DNA from: an uncultured Paenibacillaceae bacterium | Lineage (GTDB): Bacteria > Bacillota > Bacilli > Paenibacillales > DA-C8 | Reading direction: 5' to 3' | DNA: 19,914 nt | Assembly (NCBI GenBank): GCA_937957685.1 | Contig: CALGAO010000048.1 | Location: 1 to 19,914 of the forward strand | In this document: piece after piece, positions 5,713-13,832 of the stretch | Layout: each line of letters begins with the position of its first letter | Position numbering within the stretch: position 1 is the first letter of the stretch | Program-made: the position numbers and the translations under genes | Notes under the pieces: generated by a model | The model's database searches: none | The model's input: the letters and a program-made list of their open reading frames with translations, nothing else | What the model was told of the DNA's origin: nothing

Positions 5713-7311
5713 GTGCGTTCCACCTTTACGAATATAGAGATCGCGAAGCGCGCGTTGCTCACCAGCCAATACCAGCTGCAGACGACCGGGCACAACATCG
5801 CCAATGCGAATACGGCGGGTTATTCCCGACAGGTCGTCAACACGGCGGCCGCGGCGCCGATCGAGGCGCCCGGGTTCACGAAGAGCACCCTGCTCGGCCA
5901 ATACGGGATGGGCGTCGAGGTCACTTCCGTCAGACGGGTGCGGGAATCGTTCCTGGATGACCAGTTTCGCAACGAGAACAAGTATCTGGGCGAATGGGAA
6001 GTGAAGAAGGATACCCTCGAGAAGCTGGAAGCGATCTTTAACGAGCCATCCGAGACGGGGCTCCGCAACGTCATCGAGAACTTCTGGAATGCATGGCAGA
6101 ACGTCAGCAACGAGAAGGGCAGCATGGAAGCAAGAGCCGTCCTTATCGAACAGACGCTGGCGATGACCGATGCCTTTAACCACATCGCCAGCCAGATCAA
6201 GGATCTGGAATCCGACATCTCCCAGAACATCTCGATCAAGGCGATCGAGATCAATACCTATCTGAATCAGATCGCCTCTCTCAACGAAGACATCAAGCGG
6301 ATCGAGGGATTCGGCGACTTCGCCAATGACCTGCGGGACCAGAGGGATCTCCTGGTCGACAAGCTGTCGAAGATCGTGAACATCTCCGTTACGGAGATGC
6401 CCAATGGCTATACGATCAGCATGGGCAATCAGGTCCTGGTCGACGGATCGAATGTTCTGAATCCAGTCGACTATGATGCCCTGGAGAGCGCGTATACTTC
6501 CGGGGATCTGAACAGCGGCGAAGTCTATGGCATGTTTTATTCCCTGGAGCATTATGTGCAGGAATATCGCGCCCAGCTCGACTCGATGGTCAGAGCGCTC
6601 GCGGAAGGCGAATTCACGATCACATTGCCGAAGGGAACGGTATTGCCGGAGGGCACGGAGCTGAATGGCGTCACCTACTCTGACGCCAACGGCAATCGTG
6701 AATTGCAAGCGGACCTTACGGTGACGGTCAGAGGGATCAACGGCCTGCATCAGCTCGGCTATACCTATGCGGATCCTGATCCGGCAACGGGCCGTGTGCC
6801 GAGCGGCCTGCCGTTCTTCACGATCAAACCGGGATACGGCGAGCTGACGGCGGAGAGCATCACCCTCAACCCGGACATCGCCAATGATCCGAAGCAGGTG
6901 GCTTCATCCTCCCGCGTCATCAAGGATGGATCAGGCAAGGAGACGGTCGTTCCCGGCAACAGCGACATCGCCCTGCTAATCGCCGGAGCCAGAAATGTCC
7001 AGATCGAGTTCTCCGGTGTGGACGGCTTCGAGCCTTCCTTGAGCAGGGGCTCGCTCGATGAGTACTTCCGTTCGATCATCTCCAAGATCGGCGTGGAGAC
7101 GCAGGAAGCGAAGCGTCAGGCAGACAATCAGACAGTGCTCGTGATCCAGGTGGACGAGCGCAGGCAAGCCGTCAGCGGCGTATCGCTGGATGAAGAGATG
7201 ACCGATATGATCCGGTTCCAGCATGCGTACAACGCCGCGGCCAGAGCGCTGACGACGGTGGATGAGCTGCTGGACAAGCTGATCAACGGCACAGGCATAG
7301 TTGGGCGTTAA
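5713..7311 (+). CDS. flgK: Flagellar hook-associated protein 1 FlgK
   Basis: FlgK forms the first ring of the hook-filament junction outside the cell. The N-terminus STFTNIEIAKRALLTSQYQ followed by TTGHNIANANTAGYSRQ is the family signature of the rod-hook-filament D0 helix. The C-terminus IRFQHAYNAAARALTTVDE and DKLINGTGIVGR is the matching terminal helix. The length is about 532 residues, normal for Firmicutes. No ATG start exists. I prefer GTG at 5713, giving MRSTFTNIE as in relatives; GTG at 5704 would add three residues and lies only two bases after GAGGGG (5696-5701), which seems too close. It has no secretion signal, as expected for type III flagellar export. It follows its chaperone gene flgN by about 55 bases. 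Confidence 0.95.
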   Translation: MRSTFTNIEIAKRALLTSQYQLQTTGHNIANANTAGYSRQVVNTAAAAPIEAPGFTKSTLLGQYGMGVEVTSVRRVRESFLDDQFRNENKYLGEWEVKKDTLEKLEAIFNEPSETGLRNVIENFWNAWQNVSNEKGSMEARAVLIEQTLAMTDAFNHIASQIKDLESDISQNISIKAIEINTYLNQIASLNEDIKRIEGFGDFANDLRDQRDLLVDKLSKIVNISVTEMPNGYTISMGNQVLVDGSNVLNPVDYDALESAYTSGDLNSGEVYGMFYSLEHYVQEYRAQLDSMVRALAEGEFTITLPKGTVLPEGTELNGVTYSDANGNRELQADLTVTVRGINGLHQLGYTYADPDPATGRVPSGLPFFTIKPGYGELTAESITLNPDIANDPKQVASSSRVIKDGSGKETVVPGNSDIALLIAGARNVQIEFSGVDGFEPSLSRGSLDEYFRSIISKIGVETQEAKRQADNQTVLVIQVDERRQAVSGVSLDEEMTDMIRFQHAYNAAARALTTVDELLDKLINGTGIVGR

Positions 7312-7339
7312 CGATAATGGATGAGGCAGGTGTGTGCAT

Positions 7340-8275
7340 ATGGTAGGAAGAGTCACGCAGAATATGTTTGGCATGAACCTGTTGAAGAATCTGAACAGCA
7401 ACCTGAGCAAGCTGAACAGATACAGCGAGCAGATGTCCTCGCTGCGCAAGATCAACAGGCCAAGCGACGATCCGGTCGGGATCAGCTATTCGCTGCGCTA
7501 TCGAAGCGATATGGCGGCGAATTCGCAATACAAATCCAACCTCGATTCCGCCCAATCGTTCCTGGATTACACGGATACGATGCTGGGCCAGGTGACGGAT
7601 GTCATCCATCGCATCCGCGAGTTGACGGTCCAGGGCGCCAACGGCACGAACCCTGACGTCTCGCTGGATTCCATCAAGAATGAGATCATTCAGCTCAAGG
7701 ATCAGTTGAAGCAAATCGCCAACAGCTCGTTCAACGGCAAGTACGTCTTCAACGGCCAGTTGACCAATGTCAAGCCATACGGCGACGACGTCGCTCCCGA
7801 GTACGTGACAGCCATCGATACGGGCGCGATCAGGTACGAGATCGGTCAGGGCATCTACATCGGCGTGAACGTAACCGGAAAGGACGTATTCGGCGAAGGG
7901 ATCACGCTCGACGAGAACGGTGAAGTGACCGATCCGGAAAGTGACAACCTCTTCTACGTGGTGGAGAATATCATCCAGGCGCTGGCGAACAGCGATACCG
8001 ACGCGCTGAACCATGCGTTGACCCGTCTGGACTCCAGATTCGACAAGCTGCTGGAGGTCAGGTCCCAGGTTGGCGCCAAGGCGAACCGGCTGGATCTCGC
8101 TGCCGAACGGCTCGGCGACATTGACATCAACTTGCAGACCTTGCTGTCCAAGACCGAGGATGTGGATATGGCCGAGCTGATCGTCAACATGAAGACCGCG
8201 GAGAATGCGTATCAGGCATCCCTGTCGGCAGGCGCGAGGATCATCCAGCCGAGTCTGGTTGATTACCTCCGGTAA
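7340..8275 (+). CDS. flgL: Flagellar hook-associated protein 3 FlgL
   Basis: A 311-residue flagellin-like protein builds the second junction ring between FlgK and the filament. The N-terminus MVGRVTQNMFGMNLLKNLNSNL and the segment INRPSDDPVGISYSLRYR are FlgL hallmarks. The C-terminal helix VDMAELIVNMKTAENAYQAS also matches. The Asp/Glu-rich middle (about residues 145-215) is the variable surface domain. I chose ATG 7340, seven bases after AGGTG; GTG 7334 would add two residues. The gene starts 28 bases after flgK and runs into yviE with a 16-base gap, consistent with one transcript. Confidence 0.95.
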   Translation: MVGRVTQNMFGMNLLKNLNSNLSKLNRYSEQMSSLRKINRPSDDPVGISYSLRYRSDMAANSQYKSNLDSAQSFLDYTDTMLGQVTDVIHRIRELTVQGANGTNPDVSLDSIKNEIIQLKDQLKQIANSSFNGKYVFNGQLTNVKPYGDDVAPEYVTAIDTGAIRYEIGQGIYIGVNVTGKDVFGEGITLDENGEVTDPESDNLFYVVENIIQALANSDTDALNHALTRLDSRFDKLLEVRSQVGAKANRLDLAAERLGDIDINLQTLLSKTEDVDMAELIVNMKTAENAYQASLSAGARIIQPSLVDYLR

Positions 8276-8291
8276 TCGGTGAGGGGTTCCT

Positions 8292-8861
8292 ATGACGACC
8301 ATCCCACAGATCCAGATCCGTACGCAGGATATGGTGCTCGGCATGGAGACGACTCCGCACAGATTCGAGATCCGTCAACCGCGAGGCATCCAGGAGATCG
8401 AGCAGCAACGTCCGGAGCTCTCGATCCGGCAGCCCCAGGGAGAACTGGATATCGATCAGACACGGGCGAAGGACGCCCTGGGGTACGTGCAGCTGTCGGT
8501 CCTGTCGGATCGCATCGCATCCGAGGGCAGGCGCATCCTGCTCGAGAGCATCGCGCGAACCGCCGAGCAAGGGGACCGACTGGCCGCGCTTCATCAGGGT
8601 ACGAGGATCGAGGATATCGCCGTGGAGGATTCCCTGGTCGAGACGCCGAGATCGCTATTGGGCACGCCGGGCTATGACAATGTGGACATCACCTACATCG
8701 CGCATACGCCGGAGATTGACGTGGAGATCCGGCCTCCCGTACATCGATATACCGTGCGCCAGCCGGAGCTGGAGTTCACGAGGGGTTCGCTGACGGTGTA
8801 TGTGCAGCAATATCCGAAGGTGGAGATCATCCCGCCGCCATTGATTGACCGTGTTATCTGA
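8292..8861 (+). CDS. yviE: YviE-like protein (DUF6470), function unknown
   Basis: This 189-residue protein sits exactly where B. subtilis yviE lies, between flgL and fliW, and resembles its family (DUF6470). The N-terminal region holds a short repeated motif: FEIRQPRG, LSIRQPQG and later YTVRQPE, with alternating hydrophobic residues suggesting beta strands. The middle (about residues 60-105) is helical and charged. The C-terminus ends in a beta-like, proline-rich segment (VQQYPKVEIIPPP). It has no signal peptide or membrane segment. Start ATG 8292 has GTGAGGGG upstream. A role in flagellar assembly is inferred from context only. Confidence 0.85.
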   Translation: MTTIPQIQIRTQDMVLGMETTPHRFEIRQPRGIQEIEQQRPELSIRQPQGELDIDQTRAKDALGYVQLSVLSDRIASEGRRILLESIARTAEQGDRLAALHQGTRIEDIAVEDSLVETPRSLLGTPGYDNVDITYIAHTPEIDVEIRPPVHRYTVRQPELEFTRGSLTVYVQQYPKVEIIPPPLIDRVI

Positions 8862-8866
8862 CAGCG

Positions 8867-8897
8867 ATAGATGTTGCATCTATTGCTTTTCTTTTTT
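8867..8897 (+). terminator. Probable intrinsic terminator after yviE
   Basis: ATAGATG (8867-8873) pairs with CATCTAT (8877-8883) over a three-base loop. It is followed by TGC and a T-rich run with a single C (8887-8897). The stem is A/T rich, so termination may be partial, which would let fliW-csrA be read from upstream. The 150 bases that follow contain no clear promoter, only GC-rich dyads. Confidence 0.6.
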
Positions 8898-9048
8898 GGC
8901 TGTGTCTGGCCGGTTGTTGCGCATCGTCGGAAGGCGCGGCGCCTGACGGCGCGCGGTTCCGCCGCAAGCAGGACACGACCTGCTGTCCATCTCGGGATCA
9001 GGCATCAGGATGCAGGTTTGACCAAGTATGTAACGGAGGAATAGGGCT

Positions 9049-9501
9049 ATGCAACTGGAAACGTTGAGATTTGGATTGCTGGAAATTGAAGATAATAAGG
9101 TCATCAAGTTCCCGCAGGGATTGCCTGGCTTCGAGCAACATCATGCGTTCGTGTTACTGCACCCGGATCCGGAGCTGCCGATCTCCTATCTGCAGTCCGT
9201 CGATGATGGCTACATCTCCTTCGTGGTGATGGATCCTTTCCTGGTGTTGCCATCGTACGAATTTGAGCTGTCCGATGCGGTGAAGCAGGAACTGGAGCTG
9301 ACCGGTCCGGAGGAGGTATCGATCCTTGCGATCGTCACGATCAAGGACGATATCCGGAATGCCACGATCAACCTGAAGGCGCCGCTCGTCATCAATACGC
9401 AGCTGCGAATCGCGAAACAGGTCATCCTGCATGACTATCCTTATGTCACGAAGCATCCTCTGTTTGCAACCAGCCCATCATCCGCGGCCGATAGGGGGTA
9501 A
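9049..9501 (+). CDS. fliW: Flagellar assembly factor FliW
   Basis: This 150-residue protein shows the FliW pattern: GLLEIEDNKVIKFPQGLPGF near the start, FVVMDPFLVLPSYEF in the middle, and NLKAPLVIN towards the end. FliW binds either flagellin or CsrA. When flagellin is exported, freed FliW sequesters CsrA and relieves repression of hag translation. Start ATG 9049 has GGAGG eight bases upstream. csrA follows after four bases with its Shine-Dalgarno site inside the fliW end, so the two proteins are probably translationally coupled. Confidence 0.96.
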   Translation: MQLETLRFGLLEIEDNKVIKFPQGLPGFEQHHAFVLLHPDPELPISYLQSVDDGYISFVVMDPFLVLPSYEFELSDAVKQELELTGPEEVSILAIVTIKDDIRNATINLKAPLVINTQLRIAKQVILHDYPYVTKHPLFATSPSSAADRG

Positions 9502-9505
9502 TCTG

Positions 9506-9763
9506 ATGCTCGTATTGTCACGCAAGATCAATGAGTCCATCATGATCGGCGACGATGTTGAACTGGTGGTCATCGGTGTCGAGGGCGATACCGTCCGGCT
9601 GGGGATCAAGGCGCCGAAGCAGGTCGATATCTATCGCAAGGAAGTGTATCTGGCGATCAAGCGAACCAACGAAGAAGCCGTCCAGAGCGTGGTGGATGAA
9701 CAGGTGATCAAGGAATGGTTCGCGTCCAGGATCAAGGGAGATCAGCAGCATAATCAGACATAA
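9506..9763 (+). CDS. csrA: Carbon storage regulator CsrA, repressor of hag translation
   Basis: An 85-residue protein starts MLVLSRKINESIMIGDDVEL, the standard CsrA N-terminus that forms the RNA-binding strand, and contains VRLGIKAPKQVDIYRKEVY, the second binding surface. Length is slightly above the usual 60-75 because of an extended helical, charged tail; such tails contribute to FliW binding in Firmicutes. ATG 9506 is preferred over the longer open frame from 9431 because it gives the universal family start and is preceded by AGGGGG. Its likely main target, the hag leader, begins 60 bases downstream of the stop. Confidence 0.97.
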   Translation: MLVLSRKINESIMIGDDVELVVIGVEGDTVRLGIKAPKQVDIYRKEVYLAIKRTNEEAVQSVVDEQVIKEWFASRIKGDQQHNQT

Positions 9764-9793
9764 AATCGGAACAAAAAAATTCGCAAATCCTAT

Positions 9794-9820
9794 TAAATAG
9801 AATCGATGAATTGTCGATAT
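9794..9820 (+). promoter_or_regulatory. SigD promoter of the flagellin gene
   Basis: TAAA (9794-9797), exactly 15 bases, then GTCGATAT (9813-9820). This differs from the SigD consensus TAAA-N15-GCCGATAT at one base. Transcription would begin near 9827, giving a leader of about 90 bases. Confidence 0.85.
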
Positions 9821-9869
9821 AGATGGTAGAGGCTGATTCAGCGGGGCGTACGACCGCCGGATCGGCATT

Positions 9870-9907
9870 CTGACCACATGGATGTGGAATCAGTAATCTC
9901 AAGGAGG
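9870..9907 (+). promoter_or_regulatory. CsrA-binding hairpin and Shine-Dalgarno site in the hag leader
   Basis: CCACA-TGGA-TGTGG (9874-9887) is a hairpin with GGA in its loop and closely follows the CsrA/RsmA consensus ACANGGANGU. CTGA (9870-9873) and TCAG (9890-9893) can lengthen the stem past a two-base bulge. The Shine-Dalgarno sequence AAGGAGG (9901-9907) supplies a second GGA. Two sites, one covering the ribosome binding site, is the arrangement known for B. subtilis hag. Confidence 0.8.
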
Positions 9908-9915
9908 AAGATCAC

Positions 9916-10953
9916 ATGATTATCAATCACAACATCTCTGCTCTGAACACGTATCGCCAGCTGACTGGCAACACCAGCGCATCCAGCAAGTCGCTGGAGA
10001 AGCTGTCGTCCGGCTACCGCATCAACCGCGCAGCTGACGACGCAGCAGGTCTCGCCATCTCCGAGAAGATGCGCGGTCAGATCCGCGGTCTGGCGCAAGC
10101 TCAACGCAACGCTCAAGACGGCATCTCCCTGATCCAGACAGCTGAAGGCGCGCTGAACGAAACTCATGCCATCCTGCAACGTATGCGTGAGCTGGCTGTT
10201 CAGGCGTCCAACGACACTTACACGGCTGATGACCGTGCGAAGCTGCAAGCTGAAGTGGATCAGCTGGCTGCGGAATTGACTCGTATCTCCTCGACGACCG
10301 AGTTCAACACCAGAACGCTGCTCGACGGCAACTTCACCGGCACGTTCCACATCGGCGCGAACGCTGACCAGAACATCAGCATCTCCATCAGTGACATGTC
10401 GGCGAAGTCCCTGGGCGTATTCTTCGAGACAGCATCGTCCGCGGCGGGTGCTAACGCATCGCTGCATGGTCATACTGTAGATACTAGCACCAACGTCCTC
10501 TACGACACCAACGGTGAGATCGCGGCTATCGAGATTGGATCGACCTTCTACAAGGTCAGCGACGTTGTATACGACGAAGACAAGGGGGAATTCAAGGCCA
10601 AGGACGGCGCAACCGCTTTGAAGCCAACTAGCGGTTCGACTTATGCCCTGGCTGCCAACATCTCGACGCAATCTGCTGCCAACAAGACGATCACCACGAT
10701 CAACAATGCGCTCGAGAAGGTATCCGAACAGCGTTCCGCTCTCGGTGCTGTGCAGAACCGTCTGGAGCACACGATCAACAACCTGGGCGCAACCGAGGAG
10801 AACCTGACAGCTGCAGAATCCCGCATCCGCGACGTAGACATGGCGAAGGAAATGATGAACTTCACGAAGAACAACATCCTGACCCAGGCAGCTCAGGCTA
10901 TGCTGGCGCAAGCCAACCAACAGCCGCAAGGCGTACTGCAACTGTTGCGCTAA
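9916..10953 (+). CDS. hag: Flagellin
   Basis: The 345-residue filament subunit starts MIINHNISALNTYRQL. It has the conserved D0/D1 segments SSGYRINRAADDAAGLAISE (residues 31-50) and LQRMRELAVQASND (87-100), and the C-terminal helices ESRIRDVDMAKEMMNF and QANQQPQGVLQLLR. Residues about 168-258 form a modest variable domain rich in Ser, Thr, Ala and Asp, exposed on the filament and a possible site for O-glycosylation. It lacks a signal peptide, being exported by the flagellar type III apparatus. Codons are strongly biased (CTG, AAC, ATC, CGC), as expected for a very highly expressed gene. It has its own SigD promoter and CsrA-controlled leader and ends in a strong terminator. Confidence 0.97.
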   Translation: MIINHNISALNTYRQLTGNTSASSKSLEKLSSGYRINRAADDAAGLAISEKMRGQIRGLAQAQRNAQDGISLIQTAEGALNETHAILQRMRELAVQASNDTYTADDRAKLQAEVDQLAAELTRISSTTEFNTRTLLDGNFTGTFHIGANADQNISISISDMSAKSLGVFFETASSAAGANASLHGHTVDTSTNVLYDTNGEIAAIEIGSTFYKVSDVVYDEDKGEFKAKDGATALKPTSGSTYALAANISTQSAANKTITTINNALEKVSEQRSALGAVQNRLEHTINNLGATEENLTAAESRIRDVDMAKEMMNFTKNNILTQAAQAMLAQANQQPQGVLQLLR

Positions 10954-10966
10954 AATCAAGACCTTT

Positions 10967-11005
10967 ACTAAAAAAGAGAGCAGCTTGGTTGCTCTCTTTT
11001 TTAGT
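10967..11005 (+). terminator. Strong, potentially bidirectional terminator after hag
   Basis: ACTAAAAAAGAGAGCA (10967-10982) pairs without mismatch with TGCTCTCTTTTTTAGT (10990-11005) over a seven-base loop. The A-run before and T-run after the GC core allow termination in both directions. Confidence 0.92.
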
Positions 11006-11036
11006 ATCATCCAACCGATTGAAAGGTAGCTGTGTG

Positions 11037-12968
11037 ATGAAAATATCCTTGTGTATCATTGCCAGAAATGAGTCCGAAAATATAGCCCGTTGCATCAACA
11101 GCGCCAAAGCGGTCGTCGATGAGATCATCGTGGGCGATACCGGCTCTGAGGATGACACGGTGGCCATTGCGGAAAGCCTTGGCGCCAGGGTCTATCATTT
11201 CAAATGGGTGGATGATTTCGCCAAAGCCCGCAATTTCGTGCTGTCCAAGGCCACCGGTGACTGGATTCTCTTCCTGGATGCGGATGAATATATCTCGGAA
11301 GACACGGTGCAGAACCTGAGGCCGGTCATTCAACAATATCATGGAACGAATGTCGACGCGATCCTCAGCTATCTCATGAACATCGAGAAGCAAAACTCGA
11401 AGGTGATGGACTCCCACAAGACGATTCGCATCTTCCGCAAACATCCGGATCTGGCGTACGTGGGAGCGGTACATGAATATATCGCCCCCAGACAGAACCG
11501 CAAGCTGCAGTATGCGGATGCCTCTGAACAGATCAAGGTGATCCACACGGGGTATTCGCAGGAGGACAAGGCGAAGAAGAAAAAGGGCGAACGCAATCTC
11601 CAGCTTCTGTTCAAGGAGCTGCAGAAGAAGCCCAATGATGGCATGTTGCTCTATTATATCGCAGAATCCTATGCGCTGGAGAAGAATTACAACGAGGCGT
11701 TACGATACTCTCTTAAAGCTGCGAAAAGCAAAAAGTTGCCAGACGGCATCCGAAGCAAGAATCTCAAAAACAGCGTCTGGTACAAGCTGAAACTGAACTA
11801 TCCCGTACAGGAGATCATCGACGATACCCGCCGGATCATCCAGCAGTATCCGGATTACTCCGATATGCACCTGTTCCTGGGCAATCTGTATCTGGATCAG
11901 GGTCGGGTGTATGATACGATCGAATGCTATGAACAGACGTTGAAACATGCGGCCCAGGCGCCGAAGTATCAATCCTCTGTGTTGACATACATTGTCCCGC
12001 TCTATCGGAAGCTGGCAAAGCTGTATGAACATTCAGGCCAGTTGCACAAGAGCGTGGAATATTATGTGGAGCTGCTCAAGTTCGACCGCCATGACCAGAA
12101 CAGTCTGGCAGAACTGCTCAAGATCCTGGTACGCAATGAACCGACCCCGGCGATCATGGGCTTCCTTGGCAAGCTCTATCAATTCCAGGACATGAAGGAT
12201 CTGGTCGTGTTGCTCCAGTCTTCCCTGAAGACGAAAGACAAGGATCTCACGGCTGCTGTCTTCGGATGTTTCAACGATGCGCAGCGGCAGAGGTTGGCGA
12301 AGGAGCATGCCTTCATCCTGCTCTATCATGGTTATTACGAGAATGGAGCGGCCCTGCTCTATCAGATCCACGCAGCAACGGCTGATGAGGAATCGGCGCT
12401 GTTCGCCGCGATCAGCGCGGATCTGGCGGGTCGAAGGGACATCCTGCAGGCGCTCGCTGAACGGTGCGCCCCGGCCTTGGGACGAGTGATTCATCAGCTC
12501 TATCTGGATGAGCCGGCGGCAGAAGAGATGACGGATGAGGAAGTGAAGCAACTGGAGAGGCTCCTCAGCGAGTATGTCTTCCTGGGACGGATCGACCAAC
12601 TCGAGGCCTATCTGCATCTCCTGCCGGTGAACAGATGGGGCGCGATCGCGGATCGATGCTATCAGCAAGGCGAATATGCAGCGGCTGGCCGCATTTACCG
12701 GGATTATCTGATGAATGTCCCGGAGATCCCCGCCGACCGGCTGACGACCGCGCGGCGTCAGTATGCGGAAGCCCTGTACAGGGCGAAGAACAGCAGTACC
12801 CTGATCCAGGCCGTGCAGGATTTCCTTCAGGCCGATCCGGATTATTTCCGGTACTACGAACTGGGGATCGAGGCTGCGAGGCAGATGGAGGAGCCGTTCC
12901 TGCTGAGGAGAATGGCGGATCTGGCCAAGGCTCGCTTCCCGGACTCTTCCTATATTCGTTCGATATAA
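11037..12968 (+). CDS. GT2-family glycosyltransferase with TPR-like C-terminal repeats, probable flagellin glycosyltransferase
   Basis: This 643-residue protein starts MKISLCIIARNESENIARCI, the N-terminus of SunS-like GT-A (GT2) enzymes. The metal/nucleotide-sugar motif is LDADE (DxD at residues 81-83), and the SunS-type signature RIFRKHPDLAYVGAVHE (131-147) contains the expected catalytic-region HE. From about residue 205 to the end there are helical pairs typical of tetratricopeptide repeats (AESYALEKNYNEALRYSLKAA; LFLGNLYLDQGRVYDTIECYEQ), which often bind the acceptor protein. I chose ATG 11037, after GAAAGG; the open frame from 10989 starts inside the hag terminator. Its place immediately after hag strongly suggests flagellin as acceptor, but the sugar is unknown. 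No separate promoter is visible in the 31 bases after the terminator. Confidence 0.88.
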   Translation: MKISLCIIARNESENIARCINSAKAVVDEIIVGDTGSEDDTVAIAESLGARVYHFKWVDDFAKARNFVLSKATGDWILFLDADEYISEDTVQNLRPVIQQYHGTNVDAILSYLMNIEKQNSKVMDSHKTIRIFRKHPDLAYVGAVHEYIAPRQNRKLQYADASEQIKVIHTGYSQEDKAKKKKGERNLQLLFKELQKKPNDGMLLYYIAESYALEKNYNEALRYSLKAAKSKKLPDGIRSKNLKNSVWYKLKLNYPVQEIIDDTRRIIQQYPDYSDMHLFLGNLYLDQGRVYDTIECYEQTLKHAAQAPKYQSSVLTYIVPLYRKLAKLYEHSGQLHKSVEYYVELLKFDRHDQNSLAELLKILVRNEPTPAIMGFLGKLYQFQDMKDLVVLLQSSLKTKDKDLTAAVFGCFNDAQRQRLAKEHAFILLYHGYYENGAALLYQIHAATADEESALFAAISADLAGRRDILQALAERCAPALGRVIHQLYLDEPAAEEMTDEEVKQLERLLSEYVFLGRIDQLEAYLHLLPVNRWGAIADRCYQQGEYAAAGRIYRDYLMNVPEIPADRLTTARRQYAEALYRAKNSSTLIQAVQDFLQADPDYFRYYELGIEAARQMEEPFLLRRMADLAKARFPDSSYIRSI

Positions 12969-12989
12969 CAAAACATTAGCAACGGGAAT

Positions 12990-13018
12990 TTGCGGAATCA
13001 TGTCGAATATGTTGATAT
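12990..13018 (+). promoter_or_regulatory. Weak candidate promoter for the cytidylyltransferase operon
   Basis: TTGCGG (12990-12995), 17 bases, then TGATAT (13013-13018) in an A/T-rich 118-base gap before the cytidylyltransferase gene. Matches are four of six at each element. I saw no SigD-like sequence here. Confidence 0.3.
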
Positions 13019-13086
13019 ATTGAGAGTGACAAGCCAGGGAACGCAGGCGGATATCACTTAACACTTACAGAAACGGTGAGATACGT

Positions 13087-13812
13087 ATGATAGCGGCAGT
13101 CGTGTTTGCCGGGGGGACGGGTGTGCGCATGAACACCCGGACGAAACCGAAGCAATTTCTGGAGGTCCATGGGAAACCGATCATCATCTATACCCTGGAG
13201 CATTTCGAACAACATCCGCTGGTCGATTGCATCTCGGTGGTCTGTGTGCCCGGCTGGGAGAAACAGCTGGAGCACGAGATTGAGAGACATTATATCCACA
13301 AGGTCAAATGGCTGGTGACCGGCGGCGAGACCGTGCAGAAATCGGCGTACAACGGCCTCAAGGCGGTGTATGAGGATTGCCCGAATCCGGAGGAGACGAT
13401 TGTCATCATGCATGACGGGGTGCGCCCGCTCATCCATGAGCAATTGATCACCGACAATATCGAGACGACGAAGAAATATGGCTCGTCGATCACCGTCAGC
13501 TATGCGACGGAGACGATCTGCTCGGTGAATGATCAGGGAGTTATCGAGCATATTGCCGATCGTTCCAGGGCCAGGATCGCCAAGGCGCCCCAGTGCTTCT
13601 ATCTGGACAAGCTGATGGAAGCGCATCTCAGGGCGAGAGAAGAAGGGATCGACTGGATGATCGATTCCGCCTCGCTCATGCAGCATTACGGGCACAAGCT
13701 CCATTCTGTGGCAGGTTCCTCCTATAACGTCAAGATCACGACTCCTTCGGACTATTATATCTTCCGCGCTCTGCTGGAAGTGGAGGAGAATTCCCAGATA
13801 TTCGGCCTTTAA
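13087..13812 (+). CDS. TarI/IspD-type cytidylyltransferase, probably making a CDP-alditol or related CDP-activated compound
   Basis: The 241-residue protein begins MIAAVVFAGGTGVRM and continues KPKQF, the CTP-binding loop of the IspD/TarI family. HDGVRP (residues 109-114) and VKITTPSDYYIF near the C-terminus complete the signature. IspD makes CDP-methylerythritol; TarI makes CDP-ribitol for wall teichoic acid. The sequence style and the neighbours (SDR, two CDP-glycerol-type transferases) favour a TarI-like polyol-phosphate or amino-polyol substrate rather than the isoprenoid pathway, whose gene normally sits near ispF. The ATG 13087 start has GGTGAG upstream. The next gene starts 20 bases after its stop, so the two are co-transcribed. 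Confidence 0.85.
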   Translation: MIAAVVFAGGTGVRMNTRTKPKQFLEVHGKPIIIYTLEHFEQHPLVDCISVVCVPGWEKQLEHEIERHYIHKVKWLVTGGETVQKSAYNGLKAVYEDCPNPEETIVIMHDGVRPLIHEQLITDNIETTKKYGSSITVSYATETICSVNDQGVIEHIADRSRARIAKAPQCFYLDKLMEAHLRAREEGIDWMIDSASLMQHYGHKLHSVAGSSYNVKITTPSDYYIFRALLEVEENSQIFGL

Positions 13813-13832
13813 GAACCATCAGGAGTGATTCG

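Noticed and set aside
9838..11010. A 390-codon minus-strand ORF covering hag
   Set aside because: Antisense shadow of the strongly biased flagellin codons; no start signal and no family resemblance.
13087..13812. Calling this gene ispD of the isoprenoid pathway
   Set aside because: The neighbours are glycan genes, no ispF is near, and the C-terminal wording is closer to TarI-type enzymes.
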